Positions 1 through 12,299 of a stretch of 64,000 nt of DNA are shown here, piece by piece. The position numbers and the translations under genes are program-made. The notes under the pieces are model-generated. The model saw nothing but the letters and a program-made list of their open reading frames with translations. It was not told where the DNA came from and did not search any database. The DNA lies in the NCBI GenBank assembly GCA_020698575.1, contig CM036240.1, positions 17,416,211 through 17,480,210 on the forward strand. The letters run 5' to 3'. The number at the start of each line of letters is the position of its first letter. Within the stretch, counting starts at the first letter, position 1. The DNA is from Bostrychus sinensis (taxonomy: Eukaryota; Chordata; Actinopteri; Gobiiformes; Eleotridae).

Positions 1-519
1 TTTCATAAATGTTCAGGGGCTCAAATTATCGCTCAAAGAGCAGAAGAAAAATAAAGAAAGGAAAATAAAAAATAATAATAATTTTAGCAAAAACAATATA
101 TTCGTTTACATTATACACACAAATTATATATTTTTGGAAAGCTCTCGAGGTCCCCCACGTGACCGTGGGGTCAAATGTCAATGACTCATCATTGACCCAT
201 GAGTGGGCTTCGCCCACTGACTTCCATTCATTCTGAGCAAATACAAGTATGTGGCTTCCACACCTGAGGTATATGTGTTTGTGTAGGACTTGATGCCATG
301 AGTGTGTACAGGGGAAAACGCTTCATGCTTTGTTATTGTGCGCGTCGCACACTGCTGTGCAGACACAATAGGCCCTGCGCCACCTTTGGGGCTGGGGCCT
401 AATAAAACACTGCTCATTGAGGAGGTTTTTCATGCTCCACACCACGCCCTAGATTTAGAGCAGACTGCCTCACAACACACCTCACCTGTTATGGGTATTT
501 CAGTCCCACTCACCCCACA
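1..519. other. AT-rich stretch with three hairpins, no gene
   Basis: No supported gene. The notable structure is a run of three perfect inverted repeats between 153 and 218 (see separate entry). An open frame on the plus strand from about 302 leads into the LINE tail at 520-966, but its first half does not resemble a protein I know. Confidence 0.5.
153..218. repeat. three consecutive perfect hairpins
   Basis: Three short inverted repeats follow one another. ccccac (153-158) pairs with gtgggg (165-170); tcaatg (178-183) pairs with cattga (190-195); agtgggc (202-208) pairs with gcccact (212-218) around a 3-nt loop. All stems are perfect. The stretch may be a transposon end, a LINE 3' structure or a regulatory RNA element; I cannot tell which. 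Confidence 0.6.
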
Positions 520-966
520 GCATCTGTTTGAGCAGGCAACCATCGAGCAGGCTGAAAACATTTTGTCTGGCACATCACATGTGCTTGCCTCAGAATATGT
601 GCTGATGAACACAGGGAGGAGGTTTAGGGTTCCTCTGTGTAAACACAATCGTTTTAAACACTCGTTTATCCCTCTGTCAATTTAATTGCTCAACAAACAT
701 CGAGCACAAAGAAACAGAAGGCTAAAATGAGGTTCAGTCTATTTGTATGTGTTCATATGTGGACAGATATGTCCATATATATGGATGTATTTGCAGTATG
801 CTTGAGATTCTGTGCACCGATATTAATGGATGTATGTTTTATTATGTAAGTTATTTAATGTTTTTATAACTGTATTACATGCATTGTATTGTATTGCAGC
901 ATTGCCCTTTTCTAAGACAAATTTCTCCTATGGGAGACAAATAAATATACCTTAACCTTAACCGTA
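520..966 (+). mobile_element. 3' end of a decayed non-LTR retrotransposon (LINE)
   Basis: A plus-strand frame ending near 684 has a C-terminus (GRRFRVPLCKHNRFKHSFIP) of the kind that closes the reverse transcriptase ORF of CR1/L2/Rex1-like LINEs. It is followed by a 3' untranslated part with a short AT-rich segment, a ctcctatgggagacaaataaa stretch and a CTTAAC-type repeated tail at about 950-962. There is no reverse transcriptase core upstream, so this would be a 5'-truncated copy. Assignment to a clade is uncertain. Confidence 0.45.
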
Positions 967-1621
967 CAGCACCACGCCCCTGTGTTGGCGGGGGTCTGTC
1001 TGCGCCAACATCCGGCGTGCACCATTCATAAGATTAGGCCTTTTAATTTATCAGCTAAAAAGGCCAAGTTAGAACTAATCACCAGCTAACTATGTCCTCG
1101 GAACTTTAACCAACAAAAGTGCATGTACTAAAAGAAATTCTGAAAAACACATTTGCTGGTTGGAAATGTCAAACATAAAGTAATTAAAACACAGATTCCT
1201 ATCTATTAAATTATGATTAGTAATTGTACTCTTACTGTAATTTCTGATGCATCTTGATGCACTGATTACATATAACTAACATAAGTGGCTCCTTGCGTAA
1301 CTGAAAAATATGTCCCCGCAGCAGGTTGAAGCCATTATGTTGAAGCCTCCATTGACACTATTCTTACAAATGTGAAAGCTTCAAATGGATGTTCATGCTA
1401 AGTGTCCACTTAGCCTCAAGGATGAACTCATATTTTGGGGCTTTGCGCACAAGGCCACAGTGACCTCCTGTACAGTGTGTTCTGAGCACGTTCACAGGAA
1501 CTGTCTGCCCATTACCTGACACCACTCACTCTCACTCAAAGGTTTTAAAAGTATGTTTCACAATATAAATTATATAAGTTATACATTTGCAAGAAGTACC
1601 CTTTGTTAAAACTAATGAGTA
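967..1621. other. no gene seen
   Basis: AT-rich intergenic sequence with no coding frame or repeat that I can name. Confidence 0.4.
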
Positions 1622-2135
1622 ATGATTAGGCATAACCTTATGACCACCTGCCTAATATTGGTAGTCATAAAACTATGTGATATGGCCAACTGTCTTATAA
1701 GCAGTCACATACAAAAAACAAAACAAAAAAAAACTGGGATGCACTGTGTATTCTGATACCTTTCTATCAGAACCAGCTGAACTTGAGAAATTTGAGATAC
1801 TGTATCTTCGTGGGTTGGATAGACCACATGGGCCATACTTCCTTGGATCACTTTTGATAGATCCCTAACCACAGCAGACCAAGAACACTCCAAAGAGCTG
1901 CAGCTTTGGAGACGCTCTCAGTTGTCTCGCCATCACAATTTGGCCCTTGTCCAACTTGCACAAATGAATCGTATATATATCCATTTTTACTGCTTCTAAC
2001 ACATCAACTTTGAGGACAAAATGTTTACTTGCTGCCTACCACTGTATATGCCACCCACGAACAGGTGCCATAATGAAGAGATAATCTGTGTTATTCATTT
2101 TATATGTTAGTGGTCATAATTTTATGCCTGATCTG
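1622..2135. mobile_element. Tc1/mariner-like MITE
   Basis: The left end (ATGATTAGGCATAACCTTAT) and the reverse complement of the right end (CAGATCAGGCATAAAATTAT) are imperfect terminal inverted repeats that continue into ATGACCACC and ATGACCACT. A TA dinucleotide flanks both sides (1620-1621 and 2136-2137), the target duplication expected for the Tc1/mariner superfamily. At 514 bp without a transposase frame it is a non-autonomous copy. The termini match a widespread fish Tc1-type end that I recognise. Confidence 0.75.
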
Positions 2136-2137
2136 TA

Positions 2138-2794
2138 TTGAAAATGGAAATCAATTTGCTCCTTAAGCTTTGGGCAGTAGTTTTTATTTTATGTTACATG
2201 TTCAAACTACCACCTACGACATTTACCTTCTTCAGGCAAAGTTTAAGTAAATGTTTATAACACCACTGATGTAATTTCAAGACTGATTATTCATTATTTG
2301 AAATTCAAATTCACACAGGTCTCACTGAAGGTACAAGTGTCTGTCTCTAGCCTTTATTTCCCATCTGTCACTTCAGAGGACATTGCAAAGTGCTCTCAGA
2401 GAAGATGCTGTTTATTTCAGCAGTAAGCCAGAAGCAGCACAGTTAAATACTGTATACAGTGAGCCTGACTATAGATATTAGTCTTCTCTGCCTCATAGTG
2501 AGTCTATGTGATTGTAATAATATCTTGTGTACATAACAATTACAACTCTTATAATAATTGTCAACTGTTGGCATGACACACTTTTCAGAGCCTTGGTAGG
2601 TGTAAACAGTAGCACTTACACTTAGCACAGAAACAATAACACTTTAGTCATTTGCTTGTTGTAGAAAAACTGAAGGGAAGTAAAAATGCCATTTCAAATT
2701 GTAAAGCATGGAATATTTATGTATTTACAATTCAGCAGGCCTGTACTGTTAGATCAACAACTTGTAATTACATTTTTTTTGTTTGTTTGTTTTG
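2138..2794. other. no gene seen
   Basis: AT-rich sequence with no coding frame, RNA or repeat that I recognise. Confidence 0.4.
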
Positions 2795-2905
2795 GACCAC
2801 CAATTAGAGCCTGCATGTCCTCCCAGTGTTACTGTGTGTTTTATCTCCTGTTTCCTCCCAACATTCATGTTTGGGAAATTGGTGACATCAAAATTGTCCC
2901 TATTG
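2795..2905 (+). mobile_element. fragment of the fish tRNA-derived SINE
   Basis: Contains decayed forms of the family's internal words: catgtcctccc, gtttcctccca, and attggtgacatcaaaattgtccct. The same words occur in the fuller copy at 12300-12660. Both ends are lost. Confidence 0.55.
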
Positions 2906-2934
2906 ACTAAGTAGTAGTAGTATATATATCAGTA

Positions 2935-2935
<1 letters not shown>

Positions 2936-3003
<68 letters not shown>
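2936..3003. repeat. (TA)n microsatellite, left of the Dong-type LINE
   Basis: 68 bp of uninterrupted TA. Together with the shorter array at 3797-3825 it brackets the LINE relic and probably marks the insertion target. Confidence 0.95.
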
Positions 3004-3004
<1 letters not shown>

Positions 3005-3792
3005 CTGAAGTGGCTGATATCCAGAAATCCTACCAATGGCTAGAAAGGGCTGGACTGAAGGACAGCACAGAGGCACTGATCATGGCTGCACAGGAGCAGG
3101 CCTTGAGCACCAGAGCAATAGAGGCCCAGATCTACCATACAAGACAAGACCCCAGGTGCAGACTGTGCAAAGAGGCCCCTGAGACAATCCAGCACATAAC
3201 TGCAGGCTGTAAGATGCTGGCAGGGAAAGCATACATGGAGCGTCATAACCAAGTGGCTGCTATAGTGTACAGTAACATCTGTGCAGAGTACAGTCTGGAA
3301 GTCCCAAGGTCAAGATGGGAAACACCTCCAAAGGTGATAGAGAATGACCGAGATCCTGTGGGACTTCCAGATCCAGACAGACAAAATGGTAGTGGCGAAC
3401 CAACCGGACATTGTGGTGATGGACAAACAGCAGAGGAAAGCCGTTGTGGTTGACATCGCAATACCAAGCGATTGTAACATCATGAAAAAGGAACACGAGA
3501 AACTGGAGAAGTACCAAGGCCTCAAAGAAGAACTTGAGAAGGCCTGGAAAGTGAAGGCAACAGTGGTGCCCGTGGTCATCGGAGCACTCGGGGCAGTAAC
3601 CCCCAAACTGGAAGAGTGGCTACAGCAGATCCCAGGAAAAACATCAGACATCTCAGTCCAGAAGAGTGCAGTCCTAGGAACAGCAAAGATACTGCACAGA
3701 ACCCTCAAGCTCCCAGGCCCGGAGGACCCGAGCTTGGATGGATGAAACCGCCCGCGGAGGGCGAGAGGACAATTTTATTCATTTTTTTAAAT
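3004..3792 (+). pseudogene. 5'-truncated R4/Dong-type LINE, ORF C-terminus with endonuclease
   Basis: Only the C-terminal part of a LINE polyprotein is present. In order it has a CCHC zinc knuckle (CRLCKEAPETIQHITAGC, about 3166-3219) and then a restriction-like endonuclease with the PD...D signature (NQPDIVVMD, then VVVDIAIPSD, about 3395-3475). It ends in a helical C-terminal region (EKLEKYQGLKEELEKAW). This order is typical of the R4/Dong/Rex6 group, which cuts at a specific target, unlike APE-type LINEs. A frameshift near 3345 splits the frame: codons up to about 3344 are in one frame and the remainder to 3745 in another. The reverse transcriptase is missing, so the copy is dead. The 3' untranslated part (3746-3792) is GC-rich then AT-rich. 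The element is flanked on both sides by TA repeats. Confidence 0.75.

Positions 3793-3796
<4 letters not shown>

Positions 3797-3825
<29 letters not shown>
3797..3825. repeat. (AT)n microsatellite, right of the Dong-type LINE
   Basis: About 29 bp of AT repeat directly after the LINE 3' end; the probable other half of the invaded TA array. Confidence 0.9.
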
Positions 3826-3827
<2 letters not shown>

Positions 3828-5255
3828 GGAACATGGGAACTTAACTAACATAAGCAGTCCATATGATTTCTGTGCCAGAAACTTTGCAAAGACCTTGAAA
3901 ATAAAAGTAGCGTATTGTTTTCTCCAATATATAAATATTAAAATATTAATATTTGCAAATTTGCAATATTTTGTAACAACTTATCAAACACTGAGTGTTG
4001 ACAATATTTTTTAGATAAAAAAATCAGTGCTTGCTGCAATTTCATTTTTTATTTGAAGAAAGGCAGTAGACAGTGGCAGTATTCACAGTTTTGATTTTTA
4101 AATAAAATGCATTTCTTAATTTTTGTGCATGTGGTTGGGTACTAGTATGCAGGTAAGGTTTCCTAAAACCATATTGTAAAAAAACTAATTACAGTATTTT
4201 GCTCTTTGTTACAGTCTTGTGATATATTGTATTGTGATGCTTAAATTATAAAAAATATCATATTGCTAGATTCTTGCCAATACATAGCCCAAGTACATAC
4301 AGTAAATAAACTTTATTTTTTATAGATAACAAAGCTGAAAGAGTTCAGACTGCTGGCCTTAAGGAGGCAAGGGGATGCTATGCTGAATGAACAACTCCCA
4401 GAGCTAATCATCAATAAAGCATAGACCTGAGAAGGTTGAATTGTAAACATGTTTCACCAAAAGCATATCAATATTTCCACACCTCCACTCCCCACTCTTA
4501 CAGTCAGGCACACATCTCTAAAAGCTTTTTCTTACAATAAAATACAAAGCCAAGTCCTTTTTATTTACTCCCCAAAATGCCAAAATCACCTTTGTGTTAA
4601 ACAAACAAACAAACAAACAATCATCTAAAGTGGTGCTGCCAATTACACTTTCCATATAGAGGAAGAAAAGAAAACTGTTTTCTTCTTCTTCCTGGAGCTC
4701 TTGTCTTGTTGACTTGTAATTTATTTGATGTAAGCAGCTCATGTGTTTTCTTTGTCATCAACACAAAAAGAAATAAGCCATGCTGTGTTTGTTATGCATC
4801 TTGACCTTTAAAAGCGTACTTAATGTTTCTAATGTAAGCCGGACCTGCTCGCAGACAGTATGTGGGTTACTTCCGGGGTGGGATAGAGTCACAGTGGGGA
4901 TAAGCTCAGGCTGGATAAGTGGATGCATGGCATGGATCGTTTGCTCAGCGCTTGGAGCTCTGCCTATTATCGCACCTTTGCACACATGACCATTCATAAA
5001 GCAGCCACTTCTCTGGGACTGGAGATTTACAAAAGCATATTGTTGTATTAAACTCTTGCTCCTAGAAATAGAAGTGTACATATTGTATTGTACTGAAAGG
5101 ACTTTGTAAATCTTATAAAGAATACAGGAAAGCCAAAACTAGTATCTCTTGTGCAGACATAATAATATTTGCAACTAAGAAGTGAGAGAGTGAGAAGTCA
5201 CTTACAGTTTATGTAGAAGTTTTGGTCTTTTGTGGACAGCAGTCAGACAATAGAC
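3826..5255. other. no gene seen
   Basis: AT-rich intergenic DNA. A short (AAAC)n run lies at about 4601-4620. No coding frame is convincing on either strand. Confidence 0.4.
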
Positions 5256-5440
5256 ACTGGGGGTCACAAGCCAGAGTACACTTTGCGCTAGCCCCAAGCC
5301 CTGCTAAATGGAGAGAGTTGCATAAGGAAGAGCATCCAGGATAAAAATCTATGCCAAATCAATATGCAAAGAACTACACACAAGATCATTTGCTGTAGCG
5401 ACTCCTGAAAGAAAAGCTAAAAGGAAAAAAAAAACAAAAA
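5256..5440 (+). repeat. dispersed repeat, 'ggaagggcatc' family, copy 1
   Basis: Shares an ordered set of words with copies at 12115, 22966, 25178, 31782 and 38226: caagccc..aaatgg, gagagttgcataaggaagagcatcc, atgccaaatcaatatgcaaa, gatcatttgctgt and gcgactcctg, ending in an A-rich tail. I recognise it as a common fish interspersed repeat (probably a SINE) but cannot name the family. Confidence 0.65.
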
Positions 5441-7616
5441 AAACAAGTCAAACATTAGACGTAAGGGGCCAACCAAGGGCAAACCTTTCTTGGTCACTAT
5501 GTGGGTAACAGCTAATAATTACTTGTTGTAAAGCTTTTCATTTAATATGTGTGAAATACACATTTGGAAAAGATGTTTAAAATTTGAAAGGTATTTGAAA
5601 TTGTGAATGAACAAATCAGGGAAATTGCATTGAAACAGACTCTTGCCCCCTAGTGGTGAGGAGTTGAAGGAGAACCAGGCTTCTTATATGGCAGAGGTAG
5701 CCATGCCCAGGTAGGTCAGAAGGGAGGTGGTGAAGACTAACAGTCCATGTACTGGATGTCATTATATTTATACAATAACTTTAGAAAACAATATGGGCTC
5801 ACTTTCTTAGTATAGCTGGATATTGTCAAAAGTGCTCTCACCCCCAAAGCATTTAGGAGAGTACATTTTATAAGATAACTTGTAGAAAATTAATAAATGT
5901 TCATGCCGCACTTGAAAAACAGAGGTGGTAAAGTCATGTACCATTGTTAATATAAAAGGTTTGGCGAGCACTGCTACAGGTAATAAAGCTTTTTAAACAA
6001 CCTGACATATTGTTGTATCTTGCACAATTTGACTTTGGGCTATTATTGTAAAACTATAGGGTATTTACATCTTCACTATCCTTAGACCAAAGTACCATGT
6101 GGCAGCACTTCATTAGCTGTTCGGATCAACTGTGTGTGGAAAAGTGTACCATAAAAAGGCTTTCACAGTGCATGTCAATGGTGAGAAAACTTATGCTGGG
6201 TAAAGGGAGAGGATCTTTCAGTAATTTGCCTTTTAAATGGGTTTTAGGCATCCCCGTGGCAGTGCTATGACTTCCCTGCCTCCTCCAATGCTCTGTACCA
6301 GAATAAAAATGCAGTTTCAGTACAGATTGTTTATCATTAGCGACTAAATCTGGCAATGCATGACAAGAAGATTATGAGCTTAGCATAGTGAACTGTCAGT
6401 AGTGTTTTATAGATAATGGCGTGTGCTGCTCTTCAGATCAATGCGACTTAGTTAAGATGATCTATAAAGGCTAGTCAACCTGAACAAATGTGGCCACTCT
6501 GGATTGTTGAGAACCTCGTCCATGACCTCTGCTAATTACACCTGAGTGCGCCACGCCGTATCCTCCGCCGCCGTACTTTCATCCTTCTCCCGCGGCTTCG
6601 CTAATCACATTATCTCTAAATATTTTCTCTTTTCAGACAATAAAGTTGATAGATATGAAGGTCATTCATCACTCTGCTGACAGGTTAATGCTATCAGCTC
6701 CTGGCAGCAGGTTTTAATCATCCTCTTATGGTTAGTGGTATATTAGCCGATACTGCACATCTAGCAGAGTATGAAATGTTATTAAAAAGTTGCAAAGCTG
6801 GTACATTTCAGGAGTTGCTTGTGAAGTGCAGAGAGGAGAAGCTCTACTCGGGTTTCAATCTTTGAGCGCTGCGTATCTACAAGTACAATGAGAACAGTGT
6901 ATCATCAGAACAGGGAACCAACCTACGGTGAGTGAAAAAAGGCCAAGCTCGTATATCATTTTATATAACGTATATGACTTAAGCTTAGCACTGCAAGTTA
7001 AACTACCCAGGAGCTACATGTAATTGCATCGCAACACAGTGCAGCTATCTAAAATACAGCTACCTAAAATGCCTCTCTAATGGCTGCTTGCTTCTAGTTA
7101 TTCATCAGAACAGAGGTGCTTTTTCACTCTGAAATGCCTTGGCACAGTTTGAGTTGCATCATAAAAGCTAAAGACAAGAGCAGCTAGCCCCAGCGTGAGC
7201 AAACAGAGACTTGGAGATTTAAGACAAAGGAGTAAATATACACATGCATAAGGGAGCGGCAAATAGTTTAACAGCCAGTCTGCACTTTTACAACTAATAC
7301 TCTGGATCATAAAATCTGTTTTAAGCACCGGATGTAGATCGAGTAAATGTTATGGTGTAATGCAAGTGGGGGCGTAAAGCTGTCAGGGGAGAATGGAAAG
7401 GGATATACAATTGATTCAAACCAAAATGGCTTAAAATATCTATTGTTCCTCCTCTGAGTCTATAGGCTCTTGCTGTTTGTGAGGTTTAGATGAGCTTTTA
7501 CAAATGTTCTTATTACAGATTCAGACCAGTACAGAGATGTAACTACACATAAGTGAGGATTTAATCCAGAATTTGCACATTTCGAGTGGATGATGGCCTT
7601 CTGGTAAGCCAACAGT
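5441..7616. other. no gene; possible conserved noncoding block at 6530-6800
   Basis: No coding frame. The part at about 6530-6800 is less AT-biased and dense in homeodomain-type (TAATTA, TAATCA) and TGACAG-type words, so it looks like regulatory DNA. This is inference from composition only. Confidence 0.3.
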
Positions 7617-7795
7617 CTGTGTGGGGTCTTGTGTAGGACAATAGGTTCTCTTTTGGTAATCAGGCCTCTTTCACCCATCCAAAGACCTGGTAGACTGGGA
7701 TTGGTGATTTGTTTGTTATCTAACTGAGAGTGAATGGATATCTGTCGGTCCATGTCTTTGTGTCAGTCCTGCAACTAACTGGCCATTGTCCAGAT
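7617..7795 (+). mobile_element. fragment of the fish tRNA-derived SINE
   Basis: Contains gtgtggggtcttgtgt, ccatccaaagacctggtag, gattggtgat, gagagtgaatgg and gtgtcagtcctgcaactaactggcc in the same order as the copies at 12300 and 20137. The tRNA-like head is lost. Confidence 0.6.
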
Positions 7796-10700
7796 TGTAC
7801 TATTTACCTGTATGTATTAATTCATTTATTAGGCCCAAATATAGCCATTTCAGGGCCTATTTGAAACTGACAGGATTTTGGCCCAGAGGAAAGTCAGATT
7901 TGCACACCTCATACTTTGACAAACATCCTATTGAACAGAATGAGCTCTTTTATTTATTTAATGATAACAAAAAAAAAAGTCATTCATTCAGTTTAAAGAC
8001 CTAAAATAGCCAATCAATTCAGTTGCAATCACTTGTGCTGATGGGCCTTAAAAGTAGACATGTGTGAGGATTTGGAAGACAAACAGAGCTGTTTGTGTTA
8101 GTCAAATTGAAGTCTGTGTAAAGCCTGCAGCAGCCTCAGTTTAACTATTCAGAAAAGATAATGGTTCATTTGGGAGTTTCTGTTCAGGCAGTTCAGCCAC
8201 TGGTAGCGTGTCCTTTAACATTACAATTTGCCGCATATGCGTTTCTTAAGGATTATACTGTATACTATACATATACCGCTTTGTTAGGTTTTTTTATCTT
8301 TGCTTTTTGTGCCACCTACACGTATTTAAAAATTCCTTATTTTTTCTGAATTCAACCTTCTCTGCGGCATACTTAAGACTGAAATGTCTGAAAGTATTTC
8401 AATATTTTTCTTCAAACTGTCCATACAAGCCCAATTAGGTTTAGGGCAGCAGTACTAACTGTAGTATTTTTAGTTGATTGTTGTGATATTGTGGGTCAGA
8501 GACTGAGATCTTGCTTTTTATGTGGATCACATCTCTAATGACAGAAGGCTGGAGCCTAATCAGTATCATTTCTCAGTATTGATTGTAGCGTGCCACACTC
8601 ATTAGGAGGATGAATATCAGCATGAATCCTGAAGTGTGCAGTTAAAGATGCAGATTCAGCTCCCCTCTGTGAGACTCTAAACTCTCCAAGGCACATTTTG
8701 TGAGAGACTAGGACTCTGCTATGGTAATTGCCAATTTAAACTAAAGATTCCTTACTGCATTAATATTTTATAGTATTTTCATATAAATTAAGTGAATATA
8801 TGCTTGTACTTGCTATTACAAAGTCCAGGAATTGTGTGTTTCCAAATAACTATTTTGTGTTCTTCAGAAACAAATGCATGCAGAAGCAAAACATTTTAGC
8901 ATTGCAACTAGAGTCTCTGTTAGCCAGCACATTGGCCGTTTTGAAATGCAAATGACCGATAAAATTAAAATGACTGACCCAAAAAATTGTTTAAGAAAAA
9001 AATAAAATGCATTTTGTGAACAAAAATATTCAGTATGTTGGTTATTTAGCATCTGAAATAATGATTGACACTGTTGGGGAAATATTTTGCTTCAAAATTA
9101 TAATAGATAGTTTTAAAAAGCTCATAAAAAGCCAAATTTGGCCAAACATTTATTTTACTTAGTGCACTGGAAAGCACCATCATGCTGGTGATGCATGGCT
9201 TTCCTCTTTCCACTCTCTGTCAAACTCTTCAAGGGAACCGTGGATTACAGGTACATTTACCTTTATAAGAATGAGTAAAGATTATTGAGCTACTATTAAT
9301 CTGTAAATCACATGAGTTAAGGCAAACTGAAGCGGTCTCCATGGTGTCTCTGGGGAGTTTCTCTGTGCCCTGACCACTCAGGAAAGAGCCAAAGCCTAGC
9401 TCCGCAGGCCGCGGCAAAGTCAATTATTTTAGCAGCAAAGGCACCTCTCGCTCATGGAGCGCTGCGCACGGCTCGGGAGGATGCAGCCTCCACTTCGCAT
9501 TTACGCACCACAGGTCACTATGGGTTGAAAGCTAAAACTAGCACTGACGCTGCTATAGAACAGTACTTACAGACATTGCCAAAACATAATGGGAGAAATC
9601 GCAGAGAACTGGGCAGGGTCGCTCCTCATGGAAACCATATGCGCAGACATTGAATGCCTGACTCACAGGGGCTTTTCTCTCTGCCTGTGCGCCCCACAGT
9701 CCCCTCTGGACTCACACACGTCTAATCATCATTTTGTGCAGAGCATTAACTGTGTGTAAATTAAGGCATTTCCTGGTAGTTTTATTCACTCACTAATGTG
9801 CAGAACTGACCGTTTTATATTTTTGATTCAGTCAGGTGTTTTTCACATGATTGTTAGTCTTTTATTTAAATGTATGGTACGGTAGATCTCATTAATGGCT
9901 GGAATTTTCAAACATTGCTGCTCCAAACTGACCGACAAAATAAAAGTCAAGCAGAACCTCTGATTGCAACCCAGAATTGAAAAGTGTTAAGAAATTACTG
10001 CAAAAACATGACATGAGATGAGAGATAGTGCCCAAATTTTCTAGTTCAAGGGTAAATGCCCTGTTCAATAAGGCGTAAAGCCCTCACTGAAAAAGTTAAG
10101 CATCCCTCTAATTATCTATATTTCGTGGCTAGTCAAAAAAAAAAAAAATCTATTTAAAATATAATTAATAGACATTTGGCAAGCTTAATCGATCTACTAT
10201 TTCTTGTGAGAGGTCAAACAGGGATGAAGCAGTACTGTACCAATACAAGAGTCCAGTGGTCAAGTAAAGCACTTGGCCACATTTCCTTAGTAATTTTGTT
10301 TTGCTTGTACCACAATAACAGATACTTTTCCTGCAGCATGAATGTCAGATGAGGATTGAGAAGGCACAGTTGAATTTTAAACAGCAATGAATAATATGTT
10401 TTTGAAATATTTTTTAACAGTGTTTGAAGATGCTTGAGGAAGCTCAGCAATAAGCCCTAACACTCAAAGCTTTGCGTGGAAATCTTTTTATGCATGAAAT
10501 AAAATAAATAAATAAATAAATAAAGAGCAAAAAAGGCTAAGATACAAAAATGCCAGTGATGTTCATGATCGATCGGTTTGGTTTTGCAGATTGTAGATCA
10601 GAAAATATGTCTTCTGCATGTTTGCATGTTAACTGTAGGTTCACCACTGCTGAAGAACTGCCTCGTTTGAGTAGTGAACCAATACAATGTATGAAAAAAG

Positions 10701-10919
10701 TGCAAAAAGTGTTTTATATGGGTATTATAAAACTATTCTTTTTCAGATAAAAGGTCAGCAAGGTCTAAACACTCAAAGCCATTGTAAGACGGAGCAGATT
10801 TTCTAAGCTCCAAAATGTCTTAACTGAAGGTCTTGCAGAGGTCAAACTTATTCACAACAGCCAAAAACTTCCTTCTTCCTGTCATTAGACAATATCCTAC
10901 CTCACTGACAGTTATGTTT
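7796..10919. other. no gene seen
   Basis: AT-rich intergenic sequence with a short (AAAT)n run at about 10498-10523. The stretch around 9400-9500 is relatively GC-rich, but I see no exon in it. Confidence 0.35.
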
Positions 10920-11400
10920 TCATCACTATTTGTTTGTTGGTTTGCAAGATCGCTCAAAAAGTAATAGTCAAACTTTTGATCATTTTAGAAAAGGTCATCA
11001 CTGAGCCAAGGACACAGACATAGATCTAGAATTTTTTTATGAATTGCTGATAATTATGAGAACTAACTCCAGCCACAAAGTGTACCATATTTGTTTTAGG
11101 TTATTTTTTGCACTTAAAATTATGATTGCCCAGTTAGTTAGCTCTTTAGTTTCCCTACCTTTTGTACCAGTCCCAAATCCAGACAAATGAGAGGGTTGAC
11201 TGGCCTGGTGGCGAATACTAAAATAAACAAAGCAGCTAAAAGGGTCTAGTTTAAGAACTTTATGGCTCAATGGATGAAGAATTTACCCTTGAACTACAAG
11301 ATCTGAGTCCAGGTTACGGCACTATATTTTTACCACTGAAAGAGAAGGCCAATGCCATAGAAGAGGTCTGTGCTCTCTGTAAGCTCTTAGTTTTTGGTAA
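10920..11400 (+). repeat. decayed dispersed repeat with a tRNA-like segment, copy 1
   Basis: Parallels 39895-40225 in order: gtttgttggtttgcaagatc, ggtcatcac..gagccaagga, actaactccagccacaa, tggctcaatggatgaag (A-box-like), then taccactgaaagagaaggccaatgccatagaagaggtctgtgc. Both copies are strongly diverged. The family is not one I can name. Confidence 0.4.
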
Positions 11401-12114
11401 TTGCACAGGTATACGTTTGGGATATTACCCAGTCCATTTAAGCCAATACACATACCGCAATAGAACAGTCACTTATTTAGCAGAACTCCTCTGGTAATCA
11501 TTTATTGTGTTTTGCTGCTTTGGGCCACAGATGTGATTGTGTGATTGTCGTCATTCATCATTTTTCCACCTGCCGGATCCCAGCCCCCCCATCCATCACC
11601 CCCCGCCGACTGGAGCCGTGCAGCAAAATCCCACGGCTTTGAGAGGGGGGACTGAAAAATGGCTTGATTGAATGTCAAGGGAAGCAGATGTCAAACTGGT
11701 GTTGGCCTGCACTGACACACTTGGTCCTTCACTTTTCCCTGTCACTTTAAACTAGTAAATGACCTTCAAAATAGAAATGCCAAGAAGCTGCTGTTGTGCC
11801 GTCACTGTGATGGCCGACGCTGACAGATGAGCCGCGCTGGACCCAGGCCTTCAAAAACCTCTCACATCATTACACTGTGAACGCCACGTCATGTGACCAG
11901 AAAGGATTGATGAATTCCTTCACACTTGAAGGCAGGGTTGTACGATAAATGATTATGTATTTTCTAATTCAAGTTACCCCGAGGAAATTAGCACAAGCTT
12001 ACTGCAGTCGCATGTAAATCTATTTGGAAAAGTATGTGAATGAATGAACCAATAAGGCCAATCAGGGCCAGCCCAATTCAATTAATATGTACAAGAGTAT
12101 AAATTTAATAACAA
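11401..12114. other. no gene; mixed-composition block
   Basis: No coding frame. The part at 11515-11910 is moderately GC-rich, with a C-rich run around 11580-11605, and could be conserved noncoding DNA. This is not testable here. Confidence 0.3.
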
Positions 12115-12262
12115 GCCAATGCACTCTTTGTGTTGTTTCCAAGCCCTGCGAAATGGAGAGGTATGCATCAGGAAGGACATCTGGCTTATGCCAAATAAAT
12201 ATACAAATGACTGTTTGGACCTCAGAAGGAAAAAGCCAACGGGAAAGAAGAAAACAAATGTA
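12115..12262 (+). repeat. dispersed repeat, 'ggaagggcatc' family, copy 2
   Basis: Carries ccaagccctgcgaaatggagag, catcaggaaggacatctggc, atgccaaataaatatacaaatgac and ctcagaaggaaaaagcc, the ordered words of the copy at 5256. It lies directly before the SINE at 12300. Confidence 0.65.
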
Positions 12263-12299
12263 TGCTAGATTTTAAAGTAAAGCTGAATTAAGTGATGAT

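Noticed and set aside
302..519. First half of the plus-strand frame before the LINE tail as a host gene
   Set aside because: No domain, no splice signals, and it continues into a LINE C-terminus; the composition is that of repeat DNA.
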